This document shows, in pieces, positions 43,020 through 53,980 of a stretch of DNA of 64,000 nucleotides (the first letter of the stretch is position 1; the number at the start of each line of letters is the position of its first letter). Made by a program: the position numbers and the translations under genes. The notes beneath the pieces were generated by a model. It made no database searches. It was not told the DNA's origin and saw nothing but the letters and a program-made list of their open reading frames with translations. The DNA is from Tannerellaceae bacterium (lineage in GTDB: Bacteria > Bacteroidota > Bacteroidia > Bacteroidales > Tannerellaceae): assembly GCA_031271045.1 (NCBI GenBank), contig JAISWO010000017.1, positions 62,001-126,000 on the forward strand, given 5' to 3'.

Positions 43020-45872
43020 TTAAGAGCGTTTGAGTTCGTGGCGGAGGAAGGGGGCGGTGAAGCTGGGCGTCGCTGCGTCGACCAGTCCTTCCGGCGTTCC
43101 GCAGTAGAGTGCCTGTCCGCCCTTGCGTCCGCCTTCGGGCCCCATATCAATCAGGTAATCGGCGCACTTGATAACGTCCATATTATGCTCGATGACGATG
43201 ACGGTATTGCCTTTGTCTACTAACTTGTTCAGGACGTCGAGCAGGACGCGGATATCTTCGAAATGCAGCCCGGTTGTCGGTTCGTCGAGGATGTAGAGAG
43301 TTTTGCCGGTGTCGCGTTTGGCAAGCTCGGTAGCCAGTTTGACGCGCTGACTTTCTCCTCCCGATAGCGTAGTGGAGGGCTGGCCCAGCTTGACGTAACC
43401 CAGTCCGACGTCTTGCAGCGTCTGTATTTTCAAGAGGATGGAAGGAACGTTCTCGAAGAACTCAACGGCGCGGTTGATCGTCATATCCAGCACGTCGGCA
43501 ATGGATTTGCCCCGGAAGCGCACTTCCAGGGTTTCGCGGTTATAGCGTTTGCCCCGGCAGGCTTCGCAGGGCGTCGTCACGTCGGGCAGGAAGTTCATTT
43601 CAATGGTCTTATAACCGTTTCCTTTGCATACTTCGCAGCGTCCACCGGCGACATTGAATGAAAAGCGCCCCGGTTTATATCCCCTCACCCTGGCTTCGGG
43701 TAGTCCGACAAAGAGATTACGTATGTCGGCAAAGACGCCTGTATAGGTTGCCGGGTTGCTTCGCGGCGAGCGTCCGATGGGCGACTGATCGACGCTGACC
43801 ACCTTGTCGATATGTGCGATACCTTCGATCGACTCGTAGGCGAGCGGTTCTTCGAGCGAGCGATAGAAATGCCGGCTCAGCAGCGGTTGGAGCGTCCGGT
43901 TGATCAACGTGGACTTGCCGCTGCCTGATACGCCTGTGACGCAGATAAAGAGCCCCAAGGGGAAGGCGACGTCTACGCCGCGCAAGTTATTGCCCGAAGC
44001 GCCCCGGAGGCGGAGGCAGTGACCGTTGCCGGTCCGTCGTCCGTCGGGGAGGGCGATTTCCATTTCCCCGTTCAGATAGGAGGAGGTCAGGGTGTGTGTC
44101 TGCAACATTTCCTCCGGCGTGCCGGCGAAGACGATTTCTCCGCCCAGGCGTCCGGCTTTGGGGCCCATATCGACTACGTAGTCGGCGTTGAGCATCATCT
44201 CCTTGTCGTGTTCGACAACGATAACCGAGTTGCCCATATCCCTCAATTGCTTGAGCGATCGGATGAGGCGGACATTGTCTCGCTGATGCAGTCCGATGCT
44301 GGGCTCGTCCAGGATGTAGAGGACGTTCACCAGCCGGCTGCCTATTTGCGTGGCGAGGCGTATGCGCTGGCTTTCTCCGCCCGATAACGAGGCCGAGGCC
44401 CGGTTGAGCGACAAATATTCCAAGCCTACGTCGAGCAGGAATTGCAGCCTTGAGCGGATCTCCTTCAGTATCTCGGCGGCGATCAATCGTTGGCGGTCGG
44501 CCAATTTCTCTTCCAATCCGTTCAGCCATTCGTTCAGTTCGGATATGTCGAGGGCGGAGAGTTCTGCGATATTCTTCCCGGCTATTCTGTAGTGGAGGGC
44601 TTCCCGGTTGAGTCGCTGGCCCTGGCAGTCGGGGCATACGGAGACTTTGATGAACTGTCCGGCCCATTTCTGGGCCGGTGCGGAGGCTTCGGCGTCCTGC
44701 TGCATCAGGATGTATTTGGCGACGCCTTCGTACGAGAGGAAGTAGTTGGAGTTGGCGCCGAGCGAAAGGTTTTTGATCTGCAGGCGGTCGCTCGTTCCGT
44801 TCATGATCTCGTCGATCGCTTCGCCGGGGAGATCCTTTACGGGCGTTTTGATGGAGACTCCGTATTTCTCGCAGATGGCTTCGATTTGCCAGAAGATAAG
44901 TGCGTTTTTGTATTTCCCCAGCGCTACGATACCTCCGTTGTATATGCTCAGCGAGTCGTCGGGGACGATCTTCTGCATATCCGGCAGGTTGACGATGCCC
45001 AAGCCTTTGCATTTGGGGCAGGCGCCCTGGGGCGAGTTGAAGGAGAAGTCATGCGGCGCCGGTTCGCTGTAGGAAAGTCCTGTCTGCGGATCCATCAGCC
45101 GGCGGCTGTAGTGCCTGACCTGGTCGGTATCCTTGTCGAGGACGAGGGCGAGTCCGTCGCCTTGCTTCATGGCTGTCTGCACGCTGCTTTTCAGGCGGCG
45201 TTCGTCGCCGGCGGTGACGGTGAGCTTGTCGATGACTACTTCTATGCTGTGCATCTTGTAGCGATCGAGTTTCATGCCATGGTGTATTTCTTTCAGTTCG
45301 CCGTCTACACGTACGTGGAGGTAACCTTTTTTGCGCACCTGTTCGAATAGTTCTTTGTAGTGTCCTTTACGGTTGCGCACTAAGGGGGCGAGGATAAGGA
45401 CGGGTTTGCCGAGGTAGGTTTCGAGGATGAGCTGGAGGATTTGTTCTTCGGTATACTTCACCATCTTCTCGCCACTGAGGTAGGAATAGGCTTCGCCGGC
45501 GCGGGCGAAGAGGAGGCGGAGGAAGTCGTATATCTCGGTTGTTGTACCGACGGTCGATCGGGGGTTACGGTTGGTTGTTTTCTGTTCGATAGAGATGACG
45601 GGGCTCAGGCCGGTGATTTTGTCGACGTCCGGGCGTTCCATATTGCCGAGGAAGCTGCGCGCATAGGCCGAGAAGGTCTCAATATAGCGTCGCTGTCCTT
45701 CGGCAAAGACGGTGTCGAAGGCCAGCGACGACTTGCCGCTACCGCTCATGCCGGTGATTACGGTCAAGGTATTGCGCGGTATGTTGACGTCGATATTTTT
45801 CAGGTTATGTACGCGGGCTCCCATCACGGAGATGATTCCGCTTTCCTGTCTTCCGTCCTTGTTGTCCGGCAT
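43020..45872 (-). CDS. uvrA: Excinuclease ABC subunit A
   Basis: A 950-residue nucleotide-excision repair damage sensor. The first Walker A is TGMSGSGKSSLAFDTVFAEG, the second TGVSGSGKSTLIN. The zinc modules CPKCKGLG, CPDCQG and CEVCKGNGY...CEACRGKRY are present. ABC signatures are LSGGESQRIRLATQIG and LSGGESQRVKLATELA, with Walker B YILDEPSIGLH and YILDEPTTGLH. Normal length. Its ATG immediately follows the yidC stop. Confidence 0.98.
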   Translation of the reverse strand: MPDNKDGRQESGIISVMGARVHNLKNIDVNIPRNTLTVITGMSGSGKSSLAFDTVFAEGQRRYIETFSAYARSFLGNMERPDVDKITGLSPVISIEQKTTNRNPRSTVGTTTEIYDFLRLLFARAGEAYSYLSGEKMVKYTEEQILQLILETYLGKPVLILAPLVRNRKGHYKELFEQVRKKGYLHVRVDGELKEIHHGMKLDRYKMHSIEVVIDKLTVTAGDERRLKSSVQTAMKQGDGLALVLDKDTDQVRHYSRRLMDPQTGLSYSEPAPHDFSFNSPQGACPKCKGLGIVNLPDMQKIVPDDSLSIYNGGIVALGKYKNALIFWQIEAICEKYGVSIKTPVKDLPGEAIDEIMNGTSDRLQIKNLSLGANSNYFLSYEGVAKYILMQQDAEASAPAQKWAGQFIKVSVCPDCQGQRLNREALHYRIAGKNIAELSALDISELNEWLNGLEEKLADRQRLIAAEILKEIRSRLQFLLDVGLEYLSLNRASASLSGGESQRIRLATQIGSRLVNVLYILDEPSIGLHQRDNVRLIRSLKQLRDMGNSVIVVEHDKEMMLNADYVVDMGPKAGRLGGEIVFAGTPEEMLQTHTLTSSYLNGEMEIALPDGRRTGNGHCLRLRGASGNNLRGVDVAFPLGLFICVTGVSGSGKSTLINRTLQPLLSRHFYRSLEEPLAYESIEGIAHIDKVVSVDQSPIGRSPRSNPATYTGVFADIRNLFVGLPEARVRGYKPGRFSFNVAGGRCEVCKGNGYKTIEMNFLPDVTTPCEACRGKRYNRETLEVRFRGKSIADVLDMTINRAVEFFENVPSILLKIQTLQDVGLGYVKLGQPSTTLSGGESQRVKLATELAKRDTGKTLYILDEPTTGLHFEDIRVLLDVLNKLVDKGNTVIVIEHNMDVIKCADYLIDMGPEGGRKGGQALYCGTPEGLVDAATPSFTAPFLRHELKRS

Positions 45873-47780
45873 TTATCTTTTCTTCTGGTTTTGTTGTTGG
45901 CGCAATACTTCCTGCTGTTTGCGCTGCATATCTTCCAAGCGTTTCATGAAGCCTGATTTCTTGGCCGGCTTCTTCTTGTTGGCTTCCAGCTTGGCAAGGA
46001 GCTTTTCTTCGTTGATGAAGAAGCGGAATGTTTGGGTCTGGAGGACGGTGATGAGCGTCGATATGAAGTAGTAGTAGCACAGGCCGGAGGCGCTCTGGTT
46101 GAGGAAGACGAAGAGCATCAGCGGCATCATATAGAGCATCATGAACTTCATGCCGGGCATTTGTTGCTGTTGTCCGGTGTTGGTCATTTCCATGTTGTAC
46201 TTGGAATAGAAGTAATTGACAAAGACCATCAGGAGGCAGAACAGACTGATGTGGTTGCCGAAGTAGGGCGAGATGATGGGGATATATGCGTTCCAGCTAA
46301 CGATGGCATCGAAGGTAGACAGGTCTTGCGCCCACAGGAAGCTCTGCTGCCTGAGTTCGAAGGAGGCGGGAAAGAGCATGTAGAGGGCGAAGAGGATGGG
46401 CATTTGCAGTAGCATGGGCAGGCAGCCGCTCATGGGGCTGGCTCCGGCGCGGTTGTAGAGGTCCATTGTTGCGCGCTGTCGTTCCATGGCTTTGTTCTGC
46501 CCTGGGTATTTGGCATTGATTTCTTCTACCTGGGGGCGGAGTACGCGCATTTTGGCGGACGACATATAGGATTTGTAGGTGAGGGGGAAGATGAGCGTCT
46601 TGATGATGAGGGTGAGCAGGAAGATGACTAAGCCCATGCTGCTGATGTGCTTGCAGAGGAAGTCGAAGATGGGGAGGATGAAGTACTGGTTAATCCACCG
46701 GAAGACGCTGATGCCGAGGGGGACTAATTTCTCCAGGTCTAACTGTTCTCCTTCGGCGGCGCCTTTGTCGTAGGATTTAAGCTGCGAGTAGAGGTTGGGG
46801 CCGAAGTAGTAGCGCAGTGTTGTTGGTTCTTTTCCTTGCAGGTCGAAGGGGAGGGAGGTGACGGCGCTGAGTCGTTTGAGGTAAGCACCGGAGGCGATCT
46901 GTTGGGATTCGAGGGTGGTGGATTCGAAGCCGTCGTCGGAGATCAGTATGGTGGAGAAGAATTTGTCTTTATAGGCGATCCAGCGCAGGCGATTGCTGAT
47001 GCGTTCGCTGCGGCTGCCGCTTTGGTTGAGGTTTTCGACGTCGTCGGAGAGGAATTTATAGTAGAGGCCGGAATATTGGTCTTCGTATTTGCGGCCCTTT
47101 TCCTGTTGGCGGATAAGTTGATCCCAGGTCAGGTCGATGGCGGTGGTGCTGGGTGCGAGTATGCCGTTGAGCCCTTGCCCGCGGATGGTGTATTGGACCA
47201 TATAGTCGTCCGGGCTCAGGGTGTAGATGAAGTCGAGGTAACTATTTTCGCCGGCATTCAGGCGCATGGCGAGGGAGTTCGGGTCGTTTCCCCGGAGGGG
47301 TGTGAAGTAGAGGTCGGCGGTATTGATGACGCGGTTGGTGGCTGTTATGAGGGTGAAGTTGAGCTTCGATTCGGCGCCGTCGAAGAGGATCAGGGGCAGG
47401 GAGTCGTGGGTGGTATATTCTTTGAGGCGGACGAAGGAAGGTTGTCCTCCTTTGGTGGAGAGGCGGAGTTCGATGTGTTGATTTTCGAGTGTAAAATATT
47501 CTTCGTTACCTTCGATGGAGGAGGCGAAGACGCCGAAGTTCTTTTCCCGGTCGGCAATGCGGGCGGAGTCGGAGGTTGCGGGGTCGTTTATGTCGATGGA
47601 AGCTGCCTGTTGGGCTTGTTGTCTTTGTGCATCTTCCCATTGTTTGACTTGTTCGGCTCTTGCGACGGAATCTTGCAGGCGGCGCGTCTCGATTTGTTCG
47701 GGCGTAGGGCGGTTGATCCAGGTGAAGAAGAAGAGGACGAGTCCGATGAGTATGAATCCGATTACTGTATTTTTATCCAT
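45873..47780 (-). CDS. yidC: Membrane protein insertase YidC
   Basis: A 635-residue inner membrane insertase. The N-terminal helix is GFILIGLVLFFFTWINR. A large periplasmic domain follows (about 70-350, with YDKGAAEGEQ at its end), then the conserved insertase core from about 365 (FILPIFDFLCKHISSMGLVIFLLTLIIKT), the loop KMRVLRPQVEEINAKYPGQ, and MSGCLPMLLQMPILFALYMLFP. A basic C-terminal tail (KKPAKKSGFMKRLEDMQRK) probably contacts ribosomes. It is in line with pyrG (16 bases upstream) and uvrA. Confidence 0.97.
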   Translation of the reverse strand: MDKNTVIGFILIGLVLFFFTWINRPTPEQIETRRLQDSVARAEQVKQWEDAQRQQAQQAASIDINDPATSDSARIADREKNFGVFASSIEGNEEYFTLENQHIELRLSTKGGQPSFVRLKEYTTHDSLPLILFDGAESKLNFTLITATNRVINTADLYFTPLRGNDPNSLAMRLNAGENSYLDFIYTLSPDDYMVQYTIRGQGLNGILAPSTTAIDLTWDQLIRQQEKGRKYEDQYSGLYYKFLSDDVENLNQSGSRSERISNRLRWIAYKDKFFSTILISDDGFESTTLESQQIASGAYLKRLSAVTSLPFDLQGKEPTTLRYYFGPNLYSQLKSYDKGAAEGEQLDLEKLVPLGISVFRWINQYFILPIFDFLCKHISSMGLVIFLLTLIIKTLIFPLTYKSYMSSAKMRVLRPQVEEINAKYPGQNKAMERQRATMDLYNRAGASPMSGCLPMLLQMPILFALYMLFPASFELRQQSFLWAQDLSTFDAIVSWNAYIPIISPYFGNHISLFCLLMVFVNYFYSKYNMEMTNTGQQQQMPGMKFMMLYMMPLMLFVFLNQSASGLCYYYFISTLITVLQTQTFRFFINEEKLLAKLEANKKKPAKKSGFMKRLEDMQRKQQEVLRQQQNQKKR

Positions 47781-47796
47781 GAATACTGATATTTTG

Positions 47797-49416
<1,620 letters not shown>

Positions 49417-49456
49417 TTAATTGTACGTATGATGTCTGTTTGTTTTCACGAAAGCG

Positions 49457-49464
49457 CAAATGTA
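49457..49464 (-). promoter_or_regulatory. Promoter -7 box (TACATTTG) of pyrG
   Basis: A minus-strand TAnnTTTG match about 55 bases upstream of the pyrG start. It points away from array A5, so both promoters face outward from the 487-base gap. Confidence 0.6.
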
Positions 49465-49606
49465 GTTATTTCTGTCGGTTTGCAGGCAATAATGAGCAAC
49501 AATAAAGAAGCCGTACGAAGGCGAAGAACAGGTCCGTGCCGGCATCCATGGCCCCGGCAGGCGACATCCGGCAGGACGGGCCCTCGCGGAAACGTCCGGA
49601 AGCAAT

Positions 49607-49835
49607 CGTACAGGATACGAACGGGCCAAACTGAGGGCGGGATCCATTCGTAGCGGATACGAACGGGCCAAACTGAGGACGGGATCCATTCGTAGCGGAT
49701 ACGAATGGGCCAAACTGAGGGCAGGATCCATTTGTAGCGGATACGAACGGACCAAACTGCCGGCGGGATCCGTTCGTAGCGGATACTTTTATGTTAAAAT
49801 GACGGCGGGACGTATTCATATCGTAATACGAATCA
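49607..49835. repeat. Array A5: 42-bp palindromic tandem repeat upstream of DUF6261 gene 4
   Basis: Unit starts at 49607, 49649, 49691, 49733 and 49775, an exact 42-bp period; a strongly decayed sixth copy is at about 49815 (TTCATATCGTAATACGAA), and traces of an older one precede 49607. Each good unit holds TTCGTA-GCGGA-TACGAA, extended to nine-base arms (CCATTCGTA/TACGAATGG) at 49689. The spacer is conserved (GGGCCAAACTGAGG and GGATCC). The array ends about 10 bases before the promoter of DUF6261 gene 4. The unit sequence is unrelated to A1, although both have 42-bp units. Confidence 0.95.
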
Positions 49836-49845
49836 AAAAATACAT

Positions 49846-49853
49846 TATTTTTG
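49846..49853 (+). promoter_or_regulatory. Promoter -7 box (TATTTTTG) of DUF6261 gene 4
   Basis: A TAnnTTTG match 38 bases before the ATG. The decayed last palindrome of array A5 lies exactly where a -33 element would be, so a protein bound there could compete with or replace -33 contacts. Confidence 0.6.
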
Positions 49854-49891
49854 CACTGTAAATTACAGTTATATCCTTTACACGTTATACA

Positions 49892-50680
49892 ATGAAGACA
49901 GTGACACACTTCAGTTCGCTCCTGACGCGGCTGCGCAATGGGGAGCACTATGTATTTTTTCAAGTAATCGTTCAGTTTGGGCAAACGTACATTGCCGGCA
50001 TGAGCGAACTGCGGAAGCTTTTGAACGCCATCGTCCGTTTGTTTGAAAAAGAAAGCAAGATCTACAAATATAATCCCAAGAGCCCGATTACAGCCTCCCT
50101 CAACGAGGTCAACCGGCAGCGTATCGACGCCCGGATGCTGGTCCTGCGGCAGATCGAAGCGGCCTCCTACTCCCCCCACCCTGCCGTGAAGGAAGCGGCT
50201 AAGGCGCTTGCCTGGATCCTCGACAACTACAAGGGCGTCAACCACGCTTCGATGGTCGAGATGAGCGCTATGCTCGACAATATGGTGTCCGACTTTCGCC
50301 TCCCCCGCTACGCCGGAGCGGTTGCAACCCTCTCCCTGGGCGAGGCCATCGACAGCCTGGAGGAAGTAAACAATAACTTCATTGCCCTTTACCAAAAACG
50401 GACGCATAGCATCGGCGCCATCCACCGCTTAGGCTTCATGGCAGACATCCGTCCGAAGATCGACCAGGCCTTCGCCCTCTTCGTCGAAGCGCTCAACGCC
50501 CTGCTCGCCATCTCCCTGCTCGAGGGCAACACCGCGACGGCAAATGCCTGCCAGGAGCTGATCAACCGCATCAACGAAACGATCGCAAACTTCGAACGCA
50601 TCTACACCCGCCGCAGCGGTCGCAACGTGTCGGGCCGTATAAAAGCCCCGGCCGTTCCCCATACGGATGAACAATCATAA
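49892..50680 (+). CDS. DUF6261 family protein, short form (copy 4)
   Basis: Function unknown. This 262-residue, cytoplasmic, all-helical protein is the most divergent of the four copies. Seen: LRNGEHYVFF near residue 13, KESKIYKYNPKSPITASLNE, EAASYSPHPAVKEAAKAL, SMVEMSAMLDNMVSDFR, IDSLEEVNNNFIALYQKR and a last helix ending YTRRSGRNV. It lacks the beta-rich C-terminal domain of copies 1 and 3. The plsC gene follows after 74 bases on the same strand; cotranscription is possible. Array A5 lies directly upstream. Confidence 0.83.
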   Translation: MKTVTHFSSLLTRLRNGEHYVFFQVIVQFGQTYIAGMSELRKLLNAIVRLFEKESKIYKYNPKSPITASLNEVNRQRIDARMLVLRQIEAASYSPHPAVKEAAKALAWILDNYKGVNHASMVEMSAMLDNMVSDFRLPRYAGAVATLSLGEAIDSLEEVNNNFIALYQKRTHSIGAIHRLGFMADIRPKIDQAFALFVEALNALLAISLLEGNTATANACQELINRINETIANFERIYTRRSGRNVSGRIKAPAVPHTDEQS

Positions 50681-50754
50681 GCCCGGTCCTTTTCGGCAGA
50701 AGCGGATAAAATCCGTACCTTTGGGGCGTTTGTGCACAAAATAAATGATTTGAT

Positions 50755-51495
50755 ATGACGCGAATCCTGTACTATATCTATATGCGAATCTTCTTTCTGC
50801 CCATCTTCCTGCTGCTGACCCTGCTGACAGCGCTGACGACGATGGCCGGATGCCTCCTGGGCGGCGAACGGATCTTCTCGTATTACCCCGGGATGCTCTG
50901 GTCGCGGGCCTCCTGTTATCTGGCACTATGCCCGGTGAAGGTGAGCGGACGGGAACATATCCGTAAGGGCCAGTCCTATATCTTCGCGTCGAACCACCAG
51001 GGAGCGTTCGACATCTTCCTGATCTATGGTTTTCTGGGAACTCCCTTGAAATGGATTATGAAAGACGGCCTGCGAAAGATCCCCTTCGTTGGCGCCGCTT
51101 GCCGGGCAGCCGGCTTTATCTTTGTCGACCATTCGACGCCTCAGGCGGCCGCCCGCAGCCTGCAAAAAGCCGAACAATCACTCAGCCGGGGAGCCTCCAT
51201 CGCCATCTTCCCCGAAGGGTCGCGCACGCGGACCGGCGGTATGAACCGCTTCAAGAAGGGCGCCTTCCGGATGGCTGCCGACTTGCGCCTGCCGATCGTA
51301 CCGATCACTCTGAACGGGCCTTACAAGATATTGCCGATCGGTTCCCTCAATCCGTCGCGCCACCGGATGGAGATGATCATCCACCCGCCCGTCCCGGTCG
51401 AAGACGCCACAGAAGGGCCCCAAAGCCTGGAGCAATTAGCCGCCCGGACGCATCAGATCATCGCCTCGGGCTTGTGGCCAGAATTCCGCATTTAG
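50755..51495 (+). CDS. plsC: 1-acyl-sn-glycerol-3-phosphate acyltransferase
   Basis: A 246-residue membrane-bound enzyme that adds the second acyl chain in phosphatidic acid synthesis. An N-terminal membrane segment (RIFFLPIFLLLTLLTAL) is followed by the catalytic motif NHQGAFD (His81, Asp86), the acceptor-binding block FPEGSRTR at 152-159, and the late motif VPITLNGPYK. Normal length. Its last 38 bases overlap the convergent Wzi gene. Confidence 0.95.
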   Translation: MTRILYYIYMRIFFLPIFLLLTLLTALTTMAGCLLGGERIFSYYPGMLWSRASCYLALCPVKVSGREHIRKGQSYIFASNHQGAFDIFLIYGFLGTPLKWIMKDGLRKIPFVGAACRAAGFIFVDHSTPQAAARSLQKAEQSLSRGASIAIFPEGSRTRTGGMNRFKKGAFRMAADLRLPIVPITLNGPYKILPIGSLNPSRHRMEMIIHPPVPVEDATEGPQSLEQLAARTHQIIASGLWPEFRI

Positions 51496-52963
51496 AGATA
51501 CGTAAACCGAAGCCGGCGCTTTCGCTGCCCAGGATGCTGCCCCGGTCCATGCCTGCGGAGGCAGTAAACAACCATCCCGGCAGCTTCGGATGCCGGTAGC
51601 TGACCTCCAGCAAACCGTAGGCGCCCCGCTTCATGTTGCGGAACGGCCGGTAGGGCTGCCCCCAGGAGTGCGTCAGAGTAGCCAACATCCGGTAGGCCCA
51701 CCGCGGCGACAGATCCCCCGACAAGCCGGCATGCCAGCTATGCACGCGCGTGTTCTGAAAGCCGACCGTCCCGTCGGTATTATATTCCGGAGAAGGAAGA
51801 AGCGGAGAGCCGGCCCCGCGGTTCAGATAGGAAAGGCCGGTCGTATACTCGCCGTTATTATAATAATTGTCGCCGCCTCCGCCAACGCCCGGATGCTTCG
51901 CGTGATCAAATTGAATGAAATGGAAAGGCCCCGTCTGGTTGCGCGTCTCCAGGATCTCGAGCACCACCTTCTGCAACCAACCGTTCTCCGGCATATCCAC
52001 TTGCAAGCCCCAAAGCCCATCCCAGGCGTTGCCGAAGATAACCCCCGACTTATCATCAAAGTAGCGCTGATGATAGACGCCGGCCGTCCAACCGCTACCC
52101 TTGTACGTCAGCCTCAGATCGTACGACCCGTAATGATTGCCCAACACATTGATCGAGTCCGACGCCGTAGAGCCCTTGCCGCCTTCCATCCCCAGGACGA
52201 CGCGGGCAAAATCGGACAGCGTCTGCGGCTGGTTCGCTATTCGCGGATTGGTCGACGTGCCTCCCCACTGGGCTCCGTGCTGCAAACCGATCTCAAACGT
52301 AAGCGGCAGACGCCCATCAGGGGATTCAATCCGGAAGTAGGCAGACTTATGATGCCAGAGCACGTCTCTCACATAATAGATGAGACTGTCCCGGATGAAC
52401 TGCTCCAGGTAGCCGGTATCGAAGGAACGCCCCACCGAGAAATCCCCCTTGATCGACAGCCATCCTTTGGTCCGCGGTACGAGGGTATACTCCGGCATGG
52501 CGACGCGAATTTCGGGAATCGGACGGGCATTTCCCGACCGCACCATATCGCCCGAACTCAGATCTTTGTCCCACAGCGAGCGGTGTTGCTCCCTGCTACC
52601 TACCGACAGCAGGAGGCTGCGGTAAGCGACCTCGGTATAGAGCTGCCGGACCATCAGGTTCCGGTACCGGGGAGTGACTGCCGCCACATCTGCCCCGCCG
52701 CTCCAGCGGATCCCGTTCGCATATTGTTGACGATAGAATATACCTGCGCTCAGGTAAGCGTTTCCGGCTTCGAGCGGCACGAGGCCGTTGCGGTTGCTCA
52801 CCATCCAGAAAGGCGTATAACGATCCGAAGCTGCCGACGCAAAGATTTCCGTCCGGTATAGCCATCCTGCCGGCTCGTTGTCCGTCTGGGCCGGAGCGAC
52901 ACCGGCGTTCATCATAGCGACAAGCATGGAGGAGAAAAAGAGACGTTTGGTATTCATGTTCAT
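51458..52963 (-). CDS. Capsule assembly Wzi family outer membrane protein
   Basis: A 501-residue protein with a Sec signal peptide (cleavage near VAPAQ; the second Met two codons in is an equally good start). It then shows the beta-barrel pattern of the Wzi family, with SDRYTPFWMVSNRNGLVP near residue 45 and long amphipathic strands such as YDLRLTYKGSGWTAGVYHQ. It ends soon after GSILGSESAGFGLRI. Wzi proteins help attach or organise capsular polysaccharide at the outer membrane. It has its own -7 box at 52978-52985 and lies downstream of the bactofilin terminator. Confidence 0.9.
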   Translation of the reverse strand: MNMNTKRLFFSSMLVAMMNAGVAPAQTDNEPAGWLYRTEIFASAASDRYTPFWMVSNRNGLVPLEAGNAYLSAGIFYRQQYANGIRWSGGADVAAVTPRYRNLMVRQLYTEVAYRSLLLSVGSREQHRSLWDKDLSSGDMVRSGNARPIPEIRVAMPEYTLVPRTKGWLSIKGDFSVGRSFDTGYLEQFIRDSLIYYVRDVLWHHKSAYFRIESPDGRLPLTFEIGLQHGAQWGGTSTNPRIANQPQTLSDFARVVLGMEGGKGSTASDSINVLGNHYGSYDLRLTYKGSGWTAGVYHQRYFDDKSGVIFGNAWDGLWGLQVDMPENGWLQKVVLEILETRNQTGPFHFIQFDHAKHPGVGGGGDNYYNNGEYTTGLSYLNRGAGSPLLPSPEYNTDGTVGFQNTRVHSWHAGLSGDLSPRWAYRMLATLTHSWGQPYRPFRNMKRGAYGLLEVSYRHPKLPGWLFTASAGMDRGSILGSESAGFGLRISKCGILATSPRR

Positions 52964-52977
52964 TAATTTTTTGTGGG

Positions 52978-52985
52978 CAAATATA
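52978..52985 (-). promoter_or_regulatory. Promoter -7 box (TATATTTG) of the Wzi gene
   Basis: An exact minus-strand TAnnTTTG match 14 bases upstream of the first ATG. Confidence 0.6.
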
Positions 52986-52990
52986 CAATT

Positions 52991-53016
52991 AAAAAAGCAG
53001 TTGAAAATTCAACTGC
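52991..53016 (-). terminator. Rho-independent terminator of the bactofilin gene
   Basis: Nine-base perfect arms GCAGTTGAA (52997-53005) and TTCAACTGC (53008-53016), with six T on the minus strand beyond it. It also has four T on the plus strand, but no plus-strand gene runs into it. Confidence 0.85.
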
Positions 53017-53043
53017 TTTTACCTTTCATGACTCTTCTCTTCC

Positions 53044-53520
53044 TTAATCATCGCTCAGCACACGTCCTAATGTATATTCATTCGGTTGGGGAGGCGGGAC
53101 CGGCGCAGGGGCCGAAAAGCTTGGGAACGCAGGAAGCGGTTCTATCGGCTGATCTGTTTCGGGTTCTTCGAGCTGCATATTACATGTACCGGAGAACTTG
53201 GCGCTTGGTTCAACCACCAAGGCGTGTGTCGTAATAATGCCTTTGATAACTGCAGTGGGCTTCAGCACCAGGACTTCGCTGGTTGTTATGCTGCCTACCA
53301 CCGTTCCCAGGATCTCGGCATTGACAGAGATAATATCTCCGTCAACCTGTGCGGTCGGACCAATCACTATCTTACCACCACAGCTAATCGTTCCTTCTAT
53401 CCTACCGTCTAAACGGAAATCACCATCTGTCGTAACGTCGCCCTTGACAGTCGTACCAAAGGCCAAAGCGTTATGCAATACTCCAGTAGGAGTCTCTTCT
53501 GTATTAAATTTTGTACCCAT
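53044..53520 (-). CDS. Bactofilin (polymer-forming cytoskeletal protein)
   Basis: A 158-residue protein with a central bactofilin domain (about 25-125) of short regular beta-helix repeats: GTTVKGDVTTDGDFRLDGR, EGTISCGGKIVIGP, QVDGDIISVNAEILGTVVGS and VVEPSAKFSGTCNM. Flexible Pro-rich ends are typical of the family. Bactofilins self-assemble into filaments that scaffold envelope enzymes. An M23 peptidase gene, a frequent functional partner of bactofilins, is 2.6 kb away, not adjacent. A -7 box lies at 53555-53562. Confidence 0.95.
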   Translation of the reverse strand: MGTKFNTEETPTGVLHNALAFGTTVKGDVTTDGDFRLDGRIEGTISCGGKIVIGPTAQVDGDIISVNAEILGTVVGSITTSEVLVLKPTAVIKGIITTHALVVEPSAKFSGTCNMQLEEPETDQPIEPLPAFPSFSAPAPVPPPQPNEYTLGRVLSDD

Positions 53521-53554
53521 GAAATAAAGATTTTAATATTGTTTAGTTTCTCGA

Positions 53555-53562
53555 CAAATATA
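53555..53562 (-). promoter_or_regulatory. Promoter -7 box (TATATTTG) of the bactofilin gene
   Basis: An exact minus-strand TAnnTTTG match 35 bases upstream of the start codon. Confidence 0.6.
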
Positions 53563-53658
53563 GGAATATTTTCATACAACACAGCCTCTTCATTTTTTTT
53601 CGTTCGAAAAAAATAATCACATCATACATAATCATTCTGAACGTGTACAAATAACGTA

Positions 53659-53979
53659 TCATCTTTTGGGAACAAAAACAGCATATAATTGCAGAATAGC
53701 AGCGATTGTTAGACATAAAATCCATTCGTTCCTTCCTTTGAACATATACACAGAGGCGACAAGCATCAGCAGGCCGGCAATGAGGTTGAACATTTGAAGG
53801 CGTCGCCGGCGGGTATCCAGATGCTTGAAGGGAGCTGTCAGGTAACAGATCGCTATCCCCGCCGCACCAAAGGCAAACAGATAGGGCGCCACGCTGAGTT
53901 TGGTCACATAAAGCACCGCACCCGCCAGCAAAAGCAAGCCGGAGCACTGGAATAACAGGGTTCGTATCGTTTGATTCAT
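53659..53979 (-). CDS. Small membrane protein of unknown function
   Basis: About 106 residues from the Met at 53979 (MNQTIRTLLFQ); an earlier in-frame Met lies inside the DivIC-like gene and is less likely. There are four hydrophobic segments (CSGLLLLAGAVLYVT, PYLFAFGAAGIAICYLTA, FNLIAGLLMLVASVYMF, WILCLTIAAILQLYAVF) with a basic loop HLDTRRRRLQ between the second and third. I do not recognise a named family. Its start is one base after the stop of the septum-formation gene, so they are cotranscribed. Confidence 0.75.
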   Translation of the reverse strand: MNQTIRTLLFQCSGLLLLAGAVLYVTKLSVAPYLFAFGAAGIAICYLTAPFKHLDTRRRRLQMFNLIAGLLMLVASVYMFKGRNEWILCLTIAAILQLYAVFVPKR

Positions 53980-53980
53980 C

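Noticed and set aside
49607-49835. Iteron-type replication origin
   Set aside because: Five separate arrays with different units in chromosomal intergenic regions and no replication initiator, parAB or plasmid genes nearby.
53543-53947. 134-residue minus-strand frame overlapping the small membrane protein gene
   Set aside because: It overlaps a better frame with four clear membrane helices and an operon-type start; its sequence is Cys-rich and featureless.
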